Source: Candidatus Saccharimonadota bacterium
GTDB lineage: Bacteria > Patescibacteriota > Saccharimonadia > Saccharimonadales > Saccharimonadaceae
Length of the DNA: 64,000 nucleotides
Direction: 5' to 3'
Assembly: GCA_017511645.1 (NCBI GenBank)
Contig: JAFWJH010000004.1
Span: 1-64,000 of the forward strand
Part shown: positions 36,641 to 46,001 of the stretch, in pieces
Position numbering within the stretch: position 1 is the stretch's first letter
How the letters are laid out: every line of letters begins with the position of its first letter
Notes under the pieces: model-generated
Seen by the model: only the letters and a program-made list of their open reading frames with translations
Told to the model about the DNA's origin: nothing
The model's database searches: none
Translations under genes and position numbers: made by a program

Positions 36641-38029
36641 CTACCGCGCCACACACCGCACAGAGAGGCCGTTGCTTCTACCATCGTATTCCTGCGCCTC
36701 TAAATAGCCGTCAGCATTGAAGCCGAGATCGTACGCAAAGCCGATATCGTTAGCTACACTAGACCAGTATAACCCGCCGTAGCCAACGCCGGTGGTATAA
36801 TCATTCCAGACCCCACCATACACGAAATAAACTGGATGATTTTGAATATCACCATCCGTACCACTAGTAAGGCTCATAGCAGTTGTTAAGTTATCGTAAG
36901 ATTTATTACCTTCGTAGATTGGCAATCTCCAGCCAGCTGGACAGATTGATTGATCCACGTCCTCGTCATTTGCTAAATCACTAGAATCATTCATCGCTAC
37001 AGCTGCAGTCCAGTTGTAGTAGTTGCCGACATAATAATGCGAAGGATCGTCTAGGGAACAGGACTCTGTCATGTTATCAAGAGTGCCAGTTGCGTCATCA
37101 GTAATGATCCCATTCCAACAGAGATCACCCGGATCATAAAAACTTGGGTTTGTATCTGAGGAATAACCACTTAACTCCGGTATCCAATCTTCTGAGATAT
37201 CAGTGTCGTCTGGATAAAACACGCCCATACCTAAATCTAAATCTAGATTCTGGGTCATCCAAACATTACCATCTACGAGTTTAGAAATGTAATAGGGCTT
37301 ACCGTCACGGATGTCATCTAATTGATATTCTTCGTCTTGAGTCATAGAAGCAAGTACAGTAGACTTTTCTCCAGTAGTTAGTGTGGCGAAGTCTTGCATG
37401 TATTCTAGGTCGTTGATAGTCTTATCGTCTGACAATGGAGCAGTCACGGCAAAGAAATTAATGGTGTTAGTATAGACACCAGCTGGTTGGCCAGTAGCAG
37501 CTTTAGCACCGATCTTAAAGGTCACTACCTTACTGTCTGCTGGGTCACTGGTGTTTACTAGTACTGCACCTGTTTTACCACTATCGTCATTGTCTAGTGG
37601 TAGGCCAGAATAATTACTATAAGTATTACTACCTACTTTAAAGGCATAGCCCCATTCATTATCATTTGCACTAGACATATCGTCTAAACTTGCATTTGTA
37701 GCTAGACTAGTGAAGGTATAGCTGTTGTTAGAGGTATTAACTAGGTTAGTAGTGGTAGATGCTGTACCCGCTGTAGCTGTAAGATAGTAGCCAGAAGCTA
37801 CGTTAGTATTTACTGCTATAGTGATTTCATTACTGTCTGCATTATCACCAGCTGTGAGATTACTGACGATAAGGTCACCAGAAACATTGAGGGAAAGAGT
37901 AGGGTTAAAGGTAAACTGGACTGGTTGGGTGGTTTGGAATTTGAGGGTAGCGTGAACGCTCCCCACCCCCACTAAACTAGTCAGCCCCAATACGCCAAAT
38001 AAAACAGAGAATGTCGTACGCCTTTTCAT
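36641..38029 (-). CDS. secreted FISUMP-domain surface protein
   Basis: A 462-residue exported protein. A signal peptide (residues 1-27) precedes a beta-rich Thr/Asn/Ser-rich domain with no Cys (about 28-200). The C-terminal FISUMP-type domain contains GNVWMTQNLDLDLG, CPAGWRLPIYEG, YWSSVA and ends GLSVRCVAR, with several Cys likely paired. Such domains are common in surface proteins of CPR and Fibrobacter; the ligand is unknown. There is no LPxTG-like C terminus. It is probably leaderless: TATAAT ends 7 bases before the ATG. Confidence 0.85.
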   Translation of the reverse strand: MKRRTTFSVLFGVLGLTSLVGVGSVHATLKFQTTQPVQFTFNPTLSLNVSGDLIVSNLTAGDNADSNEITIAVNTNVASGYYLTATAGTASTTTNLVNTSNNSYTFTSLATNASLDDMSSANDNEWGYAFKVGSNTYSNYSGLPLDNDDSGKTGAVLVNTSDPADSKVVTFKIGAKAATGQPAGVYTNTINFFAVTAPLSDDKTINDLEYMQDFATLTTGEKSTVLASMTQDEEYQLDDIRDGKPYYISKLVDGNVWMTQNLDLDLGMGVFYPDDTDISEDWIPELSGYSSDTNPSFYDPGDLCWNGIITDDATGTLDNMTESCSLDDPSHYYVGNYYNWTAAVAMNDSSDLANDEDVDQSICPAGWRLPIYEGNKSYDNLTTAMSLTSGTDGDIQNHPVYFVYGGVWNDYTTGVGYGGLYWSSVANDIGFAYDLGFNADGYLEAQEYDGRSNGLSVRCVAR

Positions 38030-38036
38030 ACCCCAT

Positions 38037-38042
38037 ATTATA
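38037..38042 (-). promoter_or_regulatory. promoter of the FISUMP gene, leaderless
   Basis: Minus strand TATGCTATAAT, 7 bases before the ATG at 38029. Confidence 0.6.
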
Positions 38043-38069
38043 GCATAAGTTCAATATAAAACAAAAGTT

Positions 38070-38801
38070 TTATTCAGAGTTTTTCAAAACCTCATCGTAA
38101 TCTATGCCATAGTAAGCATATTGCAATCTCATATAAGCCGTATCTAGCTCGCTGGCCAATGTCTTCAACGGGTCTTTATTTTCTACCGCCATCACCATAA
38201 ACTTCAAAGGCTTATTATACCCACCACAAATCTCCATCGAATCACCATAGGCCAACTCGCCCGGCACTGTAATTTCACGAATACCACCCAGCTTCATACC
38301 TTCTACGCCTATATTCCACCCTTCAATCATCCCAAGCGACGCATCCAATACTTTACTAAACGCAGTCGGGTTATTATTATCATCAAACGACGAATCAAAA
38401 ACACTTTCATCTGCGCACCAGCCCACATAATACGCCAAATAATCACTATCATCACTCGTCAAAGTCTTACCCGAGCCAGTCTTCAAGTCACGCGTCTGTA
38501 CACCGTTTTCATTAGCCGAAGTCTCATTATAGGCCTTGATCTCTGACTTGTATTTGATAAACTTATCAAAGCTATCTTTTGTCGCTTCTTTAAACTCCGC
38601 CTGTTTCGCGTTGTAAGCTGATTCGTATTCTGCAATTAATTCTGGATCAGCTTCGGCGCCCGTTTCGCTTGTATCAGATGTCTTACTCCCATTTATCACA
38701 ATCGCTGCATAGCTCGCGATAATCGACCCCAGCATAATCACTGCGATCAAAATAATAAAGAAACGTTGCTTTGGGCTAGTTTTCAATTCCTTTTCGTCCA
38801 T
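38070..38801 (-). CDS. membrane-anchored FKBP-type prolyl isomerase
   Basis: A 243-residue protein with an N-terminal transmembrane helix (about residues 13-34), a charged linker and a C-terminal FKBP domain. The domain shows YYVGWCADESVFDSSFD, WNIGVEGMKLGGIREITVPGELAYGD and PLKFMVMAVE, close to the FKBP pattern. It should help fold exported proteins outside the membrane. AGGAGTT precedes the ATG. Its promoter is fused to the rplO terminator. Confidence 0.88.
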   Translation of the reverse strand: MDEKELKTSPKQRFFIILIAVIMLGSIIASYAAIVINGSKTSDTSETGAEADPELIAEYESAYNAKQAEFKEATKDSFDKFIKYKSEIKAYNETSANENGVQTRDLKTGSGKTLTSDDSDYLAYYVGWCADESVFDSSFDDNNNPTAFSKVLDASLGMIEGWNIGVEGMKLGGIREITVPGELAYGDSMEICGGYNKPLKFMVMAVENKDPLKTLASELDTAYMRLQYAYYGIDYDEVLKNSE

Positions 38802-38827
38802 AATAACTCCTGTAATACTGATATATT

Positions 38828-38833
38828 ATTATA
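38828..38833 (-). promoter_or_regulatory. extended -10 promoter of the FKBP gene
   Basis: Minus strand TGTGGTATAAT directly after the U-tract of the rplO terminator. Confidence 0.5.
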
Positions 38834-38837
38834 CCAC

Positions 38838-38867
38838 AAAAAATAACCCCTTTCGGGGTTATTTTTT
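38838..38867 (-). terminator. terminator of the rplF-rplO unit
   Basis: AAAAAATAACCCC pairs perfectly with 855-867 (13 bp, 4-base loop). Confidence 0.9.
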
Positions 38868-39333
38868 ACTTAGCCTCTTTAGTGGATGGGCGCTTTAAGA
38901 TTGCAACTTTCTTAAACGACCCACCGGCCTTTTTGATAGCTTCTACAGCTGTCTTCGATGCAAATTGCGTCTCAAGATCGATCTTGTTGGTGAGTTCACC
39001 ACGCGAGATCACCTTTACCTTCACAAATGGGCTCGAAATTAGGCTAGCTTCCGCTAAAGTATAGTTATCTACTTTACCTTTAAGCTCGTTTAGGCGATCA
39101 GTATAAACCACCTCAGCCTTTGGATGAATAGATTTAAAACCTTTAAGCTTTGGCACAGCCTGCATGATAGCGCGTTGGCCGCCCATAAACCCAGCTGGCA
39201 TCTTGCGATGGCCAGTACGAGATTTCTGACCCTTAGTACCACGCCCAGCAGTCTTACCCTGCCCAGCTGAAATACCACGACCTTTACGAGAAGGGCGAGT
39301 ATTCTTATTTACGCTTAAATCATTGTATTTCAT
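38866..39333 (-). CDS. rplO: 50S ribosomal protein uL15
   Basis: A 155-residue protein with the glycine-rich N-terminal signature (GRGISAGQGKTAGRGTKGQKSR) that threads into 23S rRNA. Its ATG overlaps the rpsE stop by one base. rpmD (uL30), which normally sits between rpsE and rplO, is absent, as in other CPR. secY does not follow; a terminator ends the unit. Confidence 0.96.
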   Translation of the reverse strand: MKYNDLSVNKNTRPSRKGRGISAGQGKTAGRGTKGQKSRTGHRKMPAGFMGGQRAIMQAVPKLKGFKSIHPKAEVVYTDRLNELKGKVDNYTLAEASLISSPFVKVKVISRGELTNKIDLETQFASKTAVEAIKKAGGSFKKVAILKRPSTKEAK

Positions 39334-40040
39334 TACTTGTCCTCCTTTTTAGCGGACTTCTTGGCGGTAGTTTTCTTCGCCACTGGCTTTTTGACTTCAG
39401 CCTTAGTTGCTGGTTTTTCAGCCTTTTTCTCTAGCTTGACACCAGTCCACTCAGCTCTAGGTACCTGTTGGCGCAAGCCTTCAATCACCGCGTAAGCAAT
39501 ATTCACCTTATTGGTACTACCTAGCGATTTCGAAATCAAGTTCTTTACGCCAGTAAGACCAATGATCGAACGTACTGTACCGCCGGCAATAATACCAGTA
39601 CCCGGCGCCGCTGGCTTAATCAATACATCAGCACCAGTTACCTTAGTACGAGTCTCATGACATACCGTCTCGCCGTCCATATTAAAGGTAATCATTGATT
39701 TCTTAGCTTTGGAAGTAGCTTTTGCTACCGCTGTAGTTACGTCATTGCCCTTAGCTACACCCACACCAACTTTGTTTTTATGGTTACCAATCGCAACAAG
39801 TGCCTTAAACCGCATCCGGCGACCACCAGCCACCGTACGTGATACGCGATCTACAGCAATGGTAATTTCGTCAAATTCTTTTGGCCCAGCTTCGGCACGT
39901 ACGCGATCGCGACGATTGCGACGATCCATTTTGCGCCCAGCGATATCACGAGCCTGCTTAGTCGCAGCAACTTTATCCTCCATCTTGAGGGTGCCAGACT
40001 TATTAATTACTCTTGGGGCTTTTTTATCAGTATCAACCAT
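39333..40040 (-). CDS. rpsE: 30S ribosomal protein uS5
   Basis: A 235-residue protein, longer than the usual 160-170. The S5 core (FDEITIAVDRVSRTVAGGRRMRFKALVAIGN, GVGVAKGNDVTTAVAKA, GTGIIAGGTVRSIIGLTGVKNLISKSLGS) is flanked by a 50-residue basic N-terminal extension and a Lys/Ala tail. uS5 acts in decoding fidelity and mRNA unwinding. The start at 40040 follows the rplR stop with TTGGAG upstream; an in-frame ATG at 40079 lies within rplR. Confidence 0.96.
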   Translation of the reverse strand: MVDTDKKAPRVINKSGTLKMEDKVAATKQARDIAGRKMDRRNRRDRVRAEAGPKEFDEITIAVDRVSRTVAGGRRMRFKALVAIGNHKNKVGVGVAKGNDVTTAVAKATSKAKKSMITFNMDGETVCHETRTKVTGADVLIKPAAPGTGIIAGGTVRSIIGLTGVKNLISKSLGSTNKVNIAYAVIEGLRQQVPRAEWTGVKLEKKAEKPATKAEVKKPVAKKTTAKKSAKKEDK

Positions 40041-40041
40041 A

Positions 40042-40371
40042 TTAAAACTCCAATCCTTCCTTGCGGGCTGCATCGGCAAGCGCGCTCATCCGCCCTGCAT
40101 ATAGCTTTGCACCACGATCAAAGACAACCTGTTTTACCTTAGCAGTTTTTGCTTTTTTAGCAATCTCTGCACCGATCTTAGCGGCTTTTTCGGTCTTAGT
40201 ACCAGTCATCTTGGTACCTACTGTAGTCGCATAAGCCAAAGTCATCTTCTTGTCATCATCAATAATTTGCGCGGTGATGTGCTGATTACTAAAATTCACC
40301 GTGAGGCGTGGCCTCTCAACTGTACCATGAATCTTGGCACGAGTCCTTTTTGCTCTAAATACCTTATTCAT
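40042..40371 (-). CDS. rplR: 50S ribosomal protein uL18
   Basis: A 109-residue 5S rRNA-binding protein (RTRAKIHGTVERPRLTVNFSNQHITAQIIDD, VVFDRGAKLYAGRMSALADAARKEGLEF). Length is standard. Its ATG overlaps the rplF stop by one base. Confidence 0.96.
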   Translation of the reverse strand: MNKVFRAKRTRAKIHGTVERPRLTVNFSNQHITAQIIDDDKKMTLAYATTVGTKMTGTKTEKAAKIGAEIAKKAKTAKVKQVVFDRGAKLYAGRMSALADAARKEGLEF

Positions 40372-40907
40372 TATTTCTTACCCGCCTTTCCTGCCTTGCG
40401 AAGAATTACTTCGTCAGCATATTTAATACCTTTACCCTTATAAGGTTCAGGCTTCTTGAGGCTGCGGATCTCTGCAGCTACCTGACCAACTTTTTGTTTG
40501 TCGATGCCAGATACTGTAATTTCCATCTTATTAGTGGTTAGCGTCACGCCTTCTGGGGCTTTGTATTTCACCGGATGTGAAAAACCAAGCGCCATCTCGA
40601 TCTCTTGTGGACCACCAGATAGGCGAAAACCCACACCATTTACTTCTAGTTTTTTCTCGTAGCCTTTAGTCACGCCTACCACCGCATTATTGAGTAATGC
40701 ACGCTGCAGACCATGCCAAGCTCGAGATTTTGGCTCGTCATCCTCACGGGTGACAGTAGCCGTAGTACCATCAATGGCAACCTTTGTTTTTGGCTGCACC
40801 GGGACGATGAGCTGACCCTTCGGGCCTGCAACAGTAATCTCACTGTCGCCGACCGTGATTGTCACTCCCGCCGGAATCTCGATGGGTTGTTTTCCGATAC
40901 GACTCAT
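40371..40907 (-). CDS. rplF: 50S ribosomal protein uL6
   Basis: A 178-residue protein with the two homologous L6 domains (MSRIGKQPIEIPAGVTITV ... GYEKKLEVNGVGFRLS; C-terminal EPYKGKGIKYADEVILRKAGKAGKK). It lies near the factor-binding site of 50S. It starts a new transcription unit: two hairpins and a promoter separate it from rpsH. AAGGGAAAAG precedes the ATG. Confidence 0.97.
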   Translation of the reverse strand: MSRIGKQPIEIPAGVTITVGDSEITVAGPKGQLIVPVQPKTKVAIDGTTATVTREDDEPKSRAWHGLQRALLNNAVVGVTKGYEKKLEVNGVGFRLSGGPQEIEMALGFSHPVKYKAPEGVTLTTNKMEITVSGIDKQKVGQVAAEIRSLKKPEPYKGKGIKYADEVILRKAGKAGKK

Positions 40908-40937
40908 ATCTTTTCCCTTATTGTTAATATCCGTACA

Positions 40938-40966
40938 ATTATATCACAAAATATCCCTATTTACAA
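40938..40966 (-). promoter_or_regulatory. internal promoter for rplF-rplR-rpsE-rplO
   Basis: Minus strand TTGTAA, 17 bases, TATAAT, preceded by TGTGA (extended -10). Confidence 0.7.
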
Positions 40967-40969
40967 GAG

Positions 40970-40995
40970 AAAACCTCCCATTTCTGGGAGATTTT
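40970..40995 (-). terminator. second hairpin between rpsH and rplF
   Basis: 11-bp stem with a GAAA loop (one G-U), followed on the minus strand by TTTTCTCTT. Confidence 0.7.
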
Positions 40996-41019
40996 CATGC
41001 TATCTTTCTGTTATAGCAC

Positions 41020-41047
41020 AAAAATAGCCCCAAAAGAGGCTATTTTT
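41020..41047 (-). terminator. terminator after rpsH
   Basis: AAAAATAGCC pairs perfectly with GGCTATTTTT across 8 bases. On the minus strand TGTGCTATAAC follows at once, a possible -10, as at rpsP-khpA. Confidence 0.8.
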
Positions 41048-41062
41048 ATAGCGTAGTCTGTA

Positions 41063-41464
41063 TTACCAAACCTTCACCAAGATTTCACCGCCCAAGCGAT
41101 TTTTCTTCGCTTCGCGACCGGTCATCAAGCCTTTAGAAGTAGACACGATAATCATACCGCGGCCAGACTTTACTACTGGCAAATCATCAGCCGCCGAGTA
41201 TACTCTACGGCCTGGCTTAGATACTTTAGAAATCTCGTTGATCTTGGCATTAGTACCAGCTTCGTTGATTGTAACTTTTAGCACACCACGTGGCTTGCCG
41301 TCAATTACCTCAAATCCTGCTACGTAGCCATTTTTGGCTAGTACGTCTACAACTTGAGTTTTCAACTTCGAAGTAGGAACGAGAATTTCATTTTTACCAA
41401 CCATCACAGCATTACGAATACGAGTGATGAGGTCAGCGATTTGATCTGTTGATTGTAATGACAT
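41063..41464 (-). CDS. rpsH: 30S ribosomal protein uS8
   Basis: A 133-residue 16S-binding protein (DQIADLITRIRNAVMVGKNEILVPTSKLK; C-terminal GRGMIIVSTSKGLMTGREAKKNRLGGEILVKVW). uS8 binds the central domain and in E. coli represses the spc operon. Standard length, 16 bases after rpsN, the last gene before the internal terminators. Confidence 0.97.
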   Translation of the reverse strand: MSLQSTDQIADLITRIRNAVMVGKNEILVPTSKLKTQVVDVLAKNGYVAGFEVIDGKPRGVLKVTINEAGTNAKINEISKVSKPGRRVYSAADDLPVVKSGRGMIIVSTSKGLMTGREAKKNRLGGEILVKVW

Positions 41465-41480
41465 ATTCTTCTCCTTTCTC

Positions 41481-41750
41481 CTACCAGCTACTCTTAGTTA
41501 TACCAGGAATCTCACCCTTGCTTGCTTTTTCCCGGAAATTAATACGTGAAAGACCAAATTGGCGCATATAGCCGCGTGGACGCCCGTCCAGCATATCGCG
41601 GTTTTTCAGCCGAGTTGGCGAAGCGTTGCGTGGAAGTTTTTGTAAACCTTCCAAATCGCCTGCCGCTTTGAGCTCTGCACGCTTGGCTTTATATTTTTCG
41701 TACATTTTGCGTCGTTTTTCGTCGCGGAGGACTGCAGATTTCTTAGCCAT
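41481..41750 (-). CDS. rpsN: 30S ribosomal protein uS14, cysteine-free form
   Basis: An 89-residue uS14 of the long type without zinc cysteines ([78 protein letters not shown]). The start at 41750 has GGAGG upstream. An in-frame ATG at 41771 lies inside rplE and is not used. Confidence 0.96.
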   Translation of the reverse strand: MAKKSAVLRDEKRRKMYEKYKAKRAELKAAGDLEGLQKLPRNASPTRLKNRDMLDGRPRGYMRQFGLSRINFREKASKGEIPGITKSSW

Positions 41751-41751
41751 A

Positions 41752-42348
41752 CTACTTAGCCTCCTTTTCAAACGGCATTCCGAAGAGTTCTAGCAATTTG
41801 GTGCTTCCTTCCTTTGAACCATTTTTAATTATAAACGTTACTTCTAGACCATGTAGAACCGATGCATCCTCAAATGTAATTTCTGGGAACACAGTCTGCT
41901 CTTTAAGGCCCAAATTGTAGTTACCTTGCTTGTCAAACGCAGTGCGGCTCACGCCATGAAAATCACGTACGTGTGGCAATGCAACGTTAATCAAGCGATC
42001 AACAAATTCATACATCTTGTCGTTGCGCAAAGTCGTGAGATAGCCTACTGGCGCACCCATACCTTTACGAATCTTAAATCCGGCGATCGATTTCTTTGCG
42101 AGTCTAGATGTCGCCGCTTGGCCAGTGATTTTCGAGATGGTTAGTTCTACCGTCTCGGTAAATCTCTTGTCTTCGCGTTTCTTACCCACACCCGAAGATA
42201 CGATCACTTTTTTAAGCTCTGGCACTTGATTAATATTATCAAGACCTAACTCTTTTTGTAGTTTCGCCTTCAGCTCGTTATTATAGAGAGCTTTGAGGCG
42301 TGGTTGTGCTTTAGCCGTAGCCTTAGCAGCCGTTTTCTTTTCCGCCAT
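41752..42348 (-). CDS. rplE: 50S ribosomal protein uL5
   Basis: A 198-residue 5S-binding protein with a short Ala/Lys N-terminal extension. Core motifs: [90 protein letters not shown]. Contacts the P-site tRNA elbow. Its ATG overlaps the rplX stop. Confidence 0.97.
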   Translation of the reverse strand: MAEKKTAAKATAKAQPRLKALYNNELKAKLQKELGLDNINQVPELKKVIVSSGVGKKREDKRFTETVELTISKITGQAATSRLAKKSIAGFKIRKGMGAPVGYLTTLRNDKMYEFVDRLINVALPHVRDFHGVSRTAFDKQGNYNLGLKEQTVFPEITFEDASVLHGLEVTFIIKNGSKEGSTKLLELFGMPFEKEAK

Positions 42349-42653
42349 TATTTAGCCCCTTTCTTTGCTTTAGCGTCTTTCTTGTCAGCTTTTTTATCAG
42401 CCTTCTTTGCAGTTTTCTCGTATTTTGCCGCCTCGACTAGCTTCAAATTCGACAGATCAATTCCTACATGAATAGTTTTCTTACCACCCGCTGGGTTTAG
42501 ATAAGATTTTTTCATGTGACGTTCTACTATGCCGATACCTTCAAGGCAAGCTTTGCCAGCCTTAGCGTCAATCTTTACGATTTTAGCTTCTTTACCTTTG
42601 TTATCACCCGAGATAACACGGACTTTGTCATTAATCTTCAAATTCTGTGCCAT
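42348..42653 (-). CDS. rplX: 50S ribosomal protein uL24
   Basis: A 101-residue protein with the KOW motif (NDKVRVISGDNKGKEAKIVKIDAKAGKACLEG). The last 20 residues are a Lys/Ala/Asp tail. uL24 starts 50S assembly near the tunnel exit. Confidence 0.96.
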   Translation of the reverse strand: MAQNLKINDKVRVISGDNKGKEAKIVKIDAKAGKACLEGIGIVERHMKKSYLNPAGGKKTIHVGIDLSNLKLVEAAKYEKTAKKADKKADKKDAKAKKGAK

Positions 42654-42654
42654 T

Positions 42655-43023
42655 TTAGAGTACCTCCGGTGCTAAGCTGATAATCTTCATAAAGCCCTTG
42701 TCGCGTAGCTCCCTAGGAATTGGCCCGAATACACGAGTACCCTTTGGAGTCTTGTCATCGTTTACGATTACCGCTGCGTTCTCGTCAAAACGAATGGTCG
42801 AACCATCTGGACGACGAATTGGTTGACGTGTACGCACGATTACAGCACGCACTACGGCTTTTTTCTTGATGTTGCCGTTCGGTGCAGCTTCTTTTACTGA
42901 GCAGGTAACAATATCACCAACCCGAGCATAGCGCGCCCGTGTACCACCAAGCACGCGGATTACTCCAAGCTCCTTAGCGCCACTGTTGTCAGCAACTTTC
43001 AATCTACTTTCTTGTTGTATCAT
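42655..43023 (-). CDS. rplN: 50S ribosomal protein uL14
   Basis: A 122-residue protein of standard length ([87 protein letters not shown]). It sits at the subunit interface and binds the silencing factor RsfS. Directly follows rpsQ (TAAATG). Confidence 0.98.
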   Translation of the reverse strand: MIQQESRLKVADNSGAKELGVIRVLGGTRARYARVGDIVTCSVKEAAPNGNIKKKAVVRAVIVRTRQPIRRPDGSTIRFDENAAVIVNDDKTPKGTRVFGPIPRELRDKGFMKIISLAPEVL

Positions 43024-43404
43024 TTAAGCTTCCTCCCCTTCTACTTTGTCGGCCTTTTCAGTTTTTGCGGCTTCCTCAGCAGCTTTAGCTTTTGCGATCT
43101 CGTCAGCGCCAATCTTCTCAGCTTCGTAAGCTTTATTGACGTCTTCTTTTAGTTCAACTGTACCATGTGAACGCTCAATCACCTTTACCAAAGTATAAGC
43201 TTTAGTTTTGGAAATCGGCGCAGTCTGTGCGATCTGTACGCGATCACCCTTTTTCGCTTCGTTCTTCTCATCGTGAGCAGTGTATTTACGAGTCTTCGTG
43301 TACTGCTTACGATAAAGAGGGTGAGTCTCGCGACTTACGATGGAGACGGTAATGGTCTTATCGCGCTTGTCGGACGTCACGGTACCAATCAAAGTGTGTG
43401 CCAT
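43024..43404 (-). CDS. rpsQ: 30S ribosomal protein uS17
   Basis: A 126-residue protein: OB-fold core of about 85 residues (LIGTVTSDKRDKTITVSIVSRETHPLYRKQYTKTRKYTAHDEKN, GDRVQIAQTAPISKTKAYTLVKVIE) plus a 40-residue Ala/Glu/Lys tail. rplP lies directly upstream; rpmC (uL29), normally between them, is missing. Confidence 0.95.
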   Translation of the reverse strand: MAHTLIGTVTSDKRDKTITVSIVSRETHPLYRKQYTKTRKYTAHDEKNEAKKGDRVQIAQTAPISKTKAYTLVKVIERSHGTVELKEDVNKAYEAEKIGADEIAKAKAAEEAAKTEKADKVEGEEA

Positions 43405-43405
43405 C

Positions 43406-43825
43406 TTAGAACTCCTCTTTCTTAATTATTTTACATTTTACTGGCAACTTATGTGAAGCTAGTCTCAAGGCTTCACGCGCCTTTTCTTCGGCTACGTCAG
43501 CTACCTCAAACATCACTGTCCCAGCCTTCACCTTCGCTACGTAAAATTGTGGTTCACCTTTACCGGAACCCATTTTTACGTCGAGAGGCTTCTTAGATAC
43601 TGGAGTATGCGGGAAAATTCGAATCCAGATTTTACCGCCACGCTTGAGATAACGTGTGATTGCCTGACGTGCTGCCTCAATCTGGCGGCTAGTAATCCGC
43701 TCGTTGTCTAGCGACATCAAACCATATTCGCCAAACGCCACAGTATTACAGCGCGTAGCGATACCTTCGTTTTTACCTTTACGTACCTTACGATGTGGTA
43801 CTTTCTTTGGAATTAAAATAGCCAT
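43406..43825 (-). CDS. rplP: 50S ribosomal protein uL16
   Basis: A 139-residue protein near the A-site tRNA ([78 protein letters not shown]). Length and motifs are standard. Confidence 0.97.
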   Translation of the reverse strand: MAILIPKKVPHRKVRKGKNEGIATRCNTVAFGEYGLMSLDNERITSRQIEAARQAITRYLKRGGKIWIRIFPHTPVSKKPLDVKMGSGKGEPQFYVAKVKAGTVMFEVADVAEEKAREALRLASHKLPVKCKIIKKEEF

Positions 43826-43826
43826 C

Positions 43827-44453
43827 TTACTTTTCCCCCTTATAAATCCAGACCTTTACGCCAATTACACCAGCCACAGTCTGAGCGTGATTACAATAGT
43901 AATCAATATCAGCACGCAAAGTGTGTAGAGGAACCGAGCCTTCGATAAACTTCTCGCGACGGCTCATCTCAGCACCATTTAGACGGCCTGCCACCTCGAT
44001 ACGCACACCTTTAGCACCAGCATTCATAGTAGATTGCAGTGCCATTTTTACAGCGCGGCGGAAGTTCATCCGCTTACCTAGCTGAAAACCGATATTCTCA
44101 GCTACGAGCTTAGCATTGAGTTCTGGTTTTTTAACTTCTTCTACGTTGATCCGAATTGGACCATCCACGATTTTCTCGAGCTGTTTTTTGAGTTCATTGA
44201 TACCCGCACCCTGTTTACCGATTACCGCACCAGCCTTCGCTGTCAAAATCGTAATCGTAGTTAGGTTAGCGGAGCGTTCGATGTTCACCCGCGCAATCGT
44301 TGGGCGGCTCTTAAACCGATCTTCGATCGTCTTGCGGATTTTGTCGTCTTCCAGCAGCCAGCGACGAAAGTCTGCTTTGCGAGTAAACCACTTACTCGAC
44401 CAATCTTTGCTGATCTGGAGACGGTAAGAGATGGGATTAACCTTCTGACCCAT
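43827..44453 (-). CDS. rpsC: 30S ribosomal protein uS3
   Basis: A 208-residue protein with an N-terminal KH type II domain ([22 protein letters not shown]; GxxG as GKQG) and the C-terminal S3 domain ([40 protein letters not shown]). It lines the mRNA entry channel. The start [12 protein letters not shown] at 44453 is conserved; the frame continues upstream into rplV but that part is not S3. Confidence 0.97.
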   Translation of the reverse strand: MGQKVNPISYRLQISKDWSSKWFTRKADFRRWLLEDDKIRKTIEDRFKSRPTIARVNIERSANLTTITILTAKAGAVIGKQGAGINELKKQLEKIVDGPIRINVEEVKKPELNAKLVAENIGFQLGKRMNFRRAVKMALQSTMNAGAKGVRIEVAGRLNGAEMSRREKFIEGSVPLHTLRADIDYYCNHAQTVAGVIGVKVWIYKGEK

Positions 44454-44454
44454 A

Positions 44455-44868
44455 TTACTTTTTCTCCTTTTTCGCTGCAGCCTTTTCAGCTGGTTTTTCA
44501 GCGACCTTTTTAACTTTCTCTTCGCCGGCGACCTCGACGAATATATTACTACTAATCTTCTCAAATGGTAATGCACGACCACGTGATGCTGGCTTATACC
44601 GGCGCATCCTGGTACCACTGGTTACGAAAATACGTGCGATTCTGATAGTTTTTGGATCAATGCTGACCTTCGAATTGTTAAGAAGATTAGCATTAGCAGA
44701 CTCAATCGCTTTTAGAACTGCGCGCGCAGCGCGACGCGGAGTATGCTCCAAGATCACTATCGCATCTGCTACATAACGATCACGTACCAAGCTAGCTACG
44801 ATATTAGTTTTGCGTGGCTGGCTATCGATACCTTTTTCATATGCGTGTGCAAAATAAGTTTCCGCCAT
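44455..44868 (-). CDS. rplV: 50S ribosomal protein uL22
   Basis: A 137-residue protein; the core (QPRKTNIVASLVRDRYVADAIVILEHTPRRAARAVLKAIESANANLL, IFVTSGTRMRRYKPASRGRALPFEK) carries the tunnel-lining hairpin. A 25-residue Lys/Ala/Glu tail follows, absent in typical uL22. Confidence 0.96.
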   Translation of the reverse strand: MAETYFAHAYEKGIDSQPRKTNIVASLVRDRYVADAIVILEHTPRRAARAVLKAIESANANLLNNSKVSIDPKTIRIARIFVTSGTRMRRYKPASRGRALPFEKISSNIFVEVAGEEKVKKVAEKPAEKAAAKKEKK

Positions 44869-44871
44869 ATT

Positions 44872-45165
44872 TTAACCCTTTCCTTTCGCAGCCGCAGCTT
44901 CTGCAGCTTTTTTACCACCATGACGGCGGAACTTACGAGTTGGGGCAAACTCACCGAGTTTGTGGCCTACCATATTTTCCGAAATAAAGACTGGTACGTG
45001 TACCTTGCCGTTATGCACAGCAATCGTCCGCCCCACCATTTCTGGCGAAATCGTCGAACTTCTAGCCCAAGTCTTGATCACGGTGCGATCTTCGCTAGAT
45101 AGAGCAGCAACTTTCTTGGCGAGTTTGTAGTCTACGAATAGACCTTTTTTAAGACTCCTAGACAT
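44872..45165 (-). CDS. rpsS: 30S ribosomal protein uS19
   Basis: A 97-residue head protein ([73 protein letters not shown]). Standard. Start overlaps the rplB stop by one base. Confidence 0.98.
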   Translation of the reverse strand: MSRSLKKGLFVDYKLAKKVAALSSEDRTVIKTWARSSTISPEMVGRTIAVHNGKVHVPVFISENMVGHKLGEFAPTRKFRRHGGKKAAEAAAAKGKG

Positions 45166-46001
45166 TATCTCCTCTTTCCTTCGTGACGACTACGCACGAT
45201 CATTTTATTAGTTTTCTTATTATGACGAGTACGGTAACCAAGCGTCAACTGACCCCATGGTGTACGTGGAGCCTTACCAGACCCGTGACGACCACCGTCA
45301 CCACCACCATGTGGGTGGTCTGTGGCGTTCATCACAACACCACGCACCGTTGGGCGGATACCCTTACGGCGGCGACGTCCGGCTGCACCAATCTTGATAT
45401 TCTGGTGTTGTTCGTTCGATACGGTACCAATCGAAGCTTCACAAGTTACCAACACCTTACGCACCTCACCGGATGGCATCTTGATAGTGGCATAGCCATT
45501 TTCTTTTGCCATCAGCTGCGCCGAGCTACCAGCTGCGCGTACCATTTGGGCACCCTTGCCAGGTGCTAGCTCGATCGCATACACGAAAGTACCAACTGGG
45601 ATATTTTCAAGTGGCATCCGGTTAGAGTTTTCAACTTCTACGTCTTTGCCAGTCTTGAAAGTACTACCCTTGGTCATCTTGGTGTCAGCGAGCACATAAT
45701 AATACACACCATTTTGATCTTTTACCCGCGCGATACGAGCGCTACGGTTTGGATCGTATTCGATCTCTTCAACAGTAAAGGTCAAATCTTGTGGTAATTT
45801 ATAAGTCATAATACGATAATGACGTTTTACACCACCACCACGGTGACGCACCGTAATACGACCTTGGTTGTTCTTACCTGCTTGTTGTTTTTTCGCCTTA
45901 AGTAACGACTTCATCGGCTTCTTTGTCGTAATTTGATCAAAATCCTGAGTGGTCTTTTGACGTTGAGCCGGCGTAATCGGGCGATAAGCCTTAATTGCCA
46001 T
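45165..46001 (-). CDS. rplB: 50S ribosomal protein uL2
   Basis: A 278-residue protein of standard length, needed for subunit joining and peptidyl transfer. Conserved C-terminal loop [30 protein letters not shown] carries the His at the catalytic-centre neighbourhood. Start overlaps the rplW stop (TAATG). Confidence 0.98.
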   Translation of the reverse strand: MAIKAYRPITPAQRQKTTQDFDQITTKKPMKSLLKAKKQQAGKNNQGRITVRHRGGGVKRHYRIMTYKLPQDLTFTVEEIEYDPNRSARIARVKDQNGVYYYVLADTKMTKGSTFKTGKDVEVENSNRMPLENIPVGTFVYAIELAPGKGAQMVRAAGSSAQLMAKENGYATIKMPSGEVRKVLVTCEASIGTVSNEQHQNIKIGAAGRRRRKGIRPTVRGVVMNATDHPHGGGDGGRHGSGKAPRTPWGQLTLGYRTRHNKKTNKMIVRSRHEGKRR

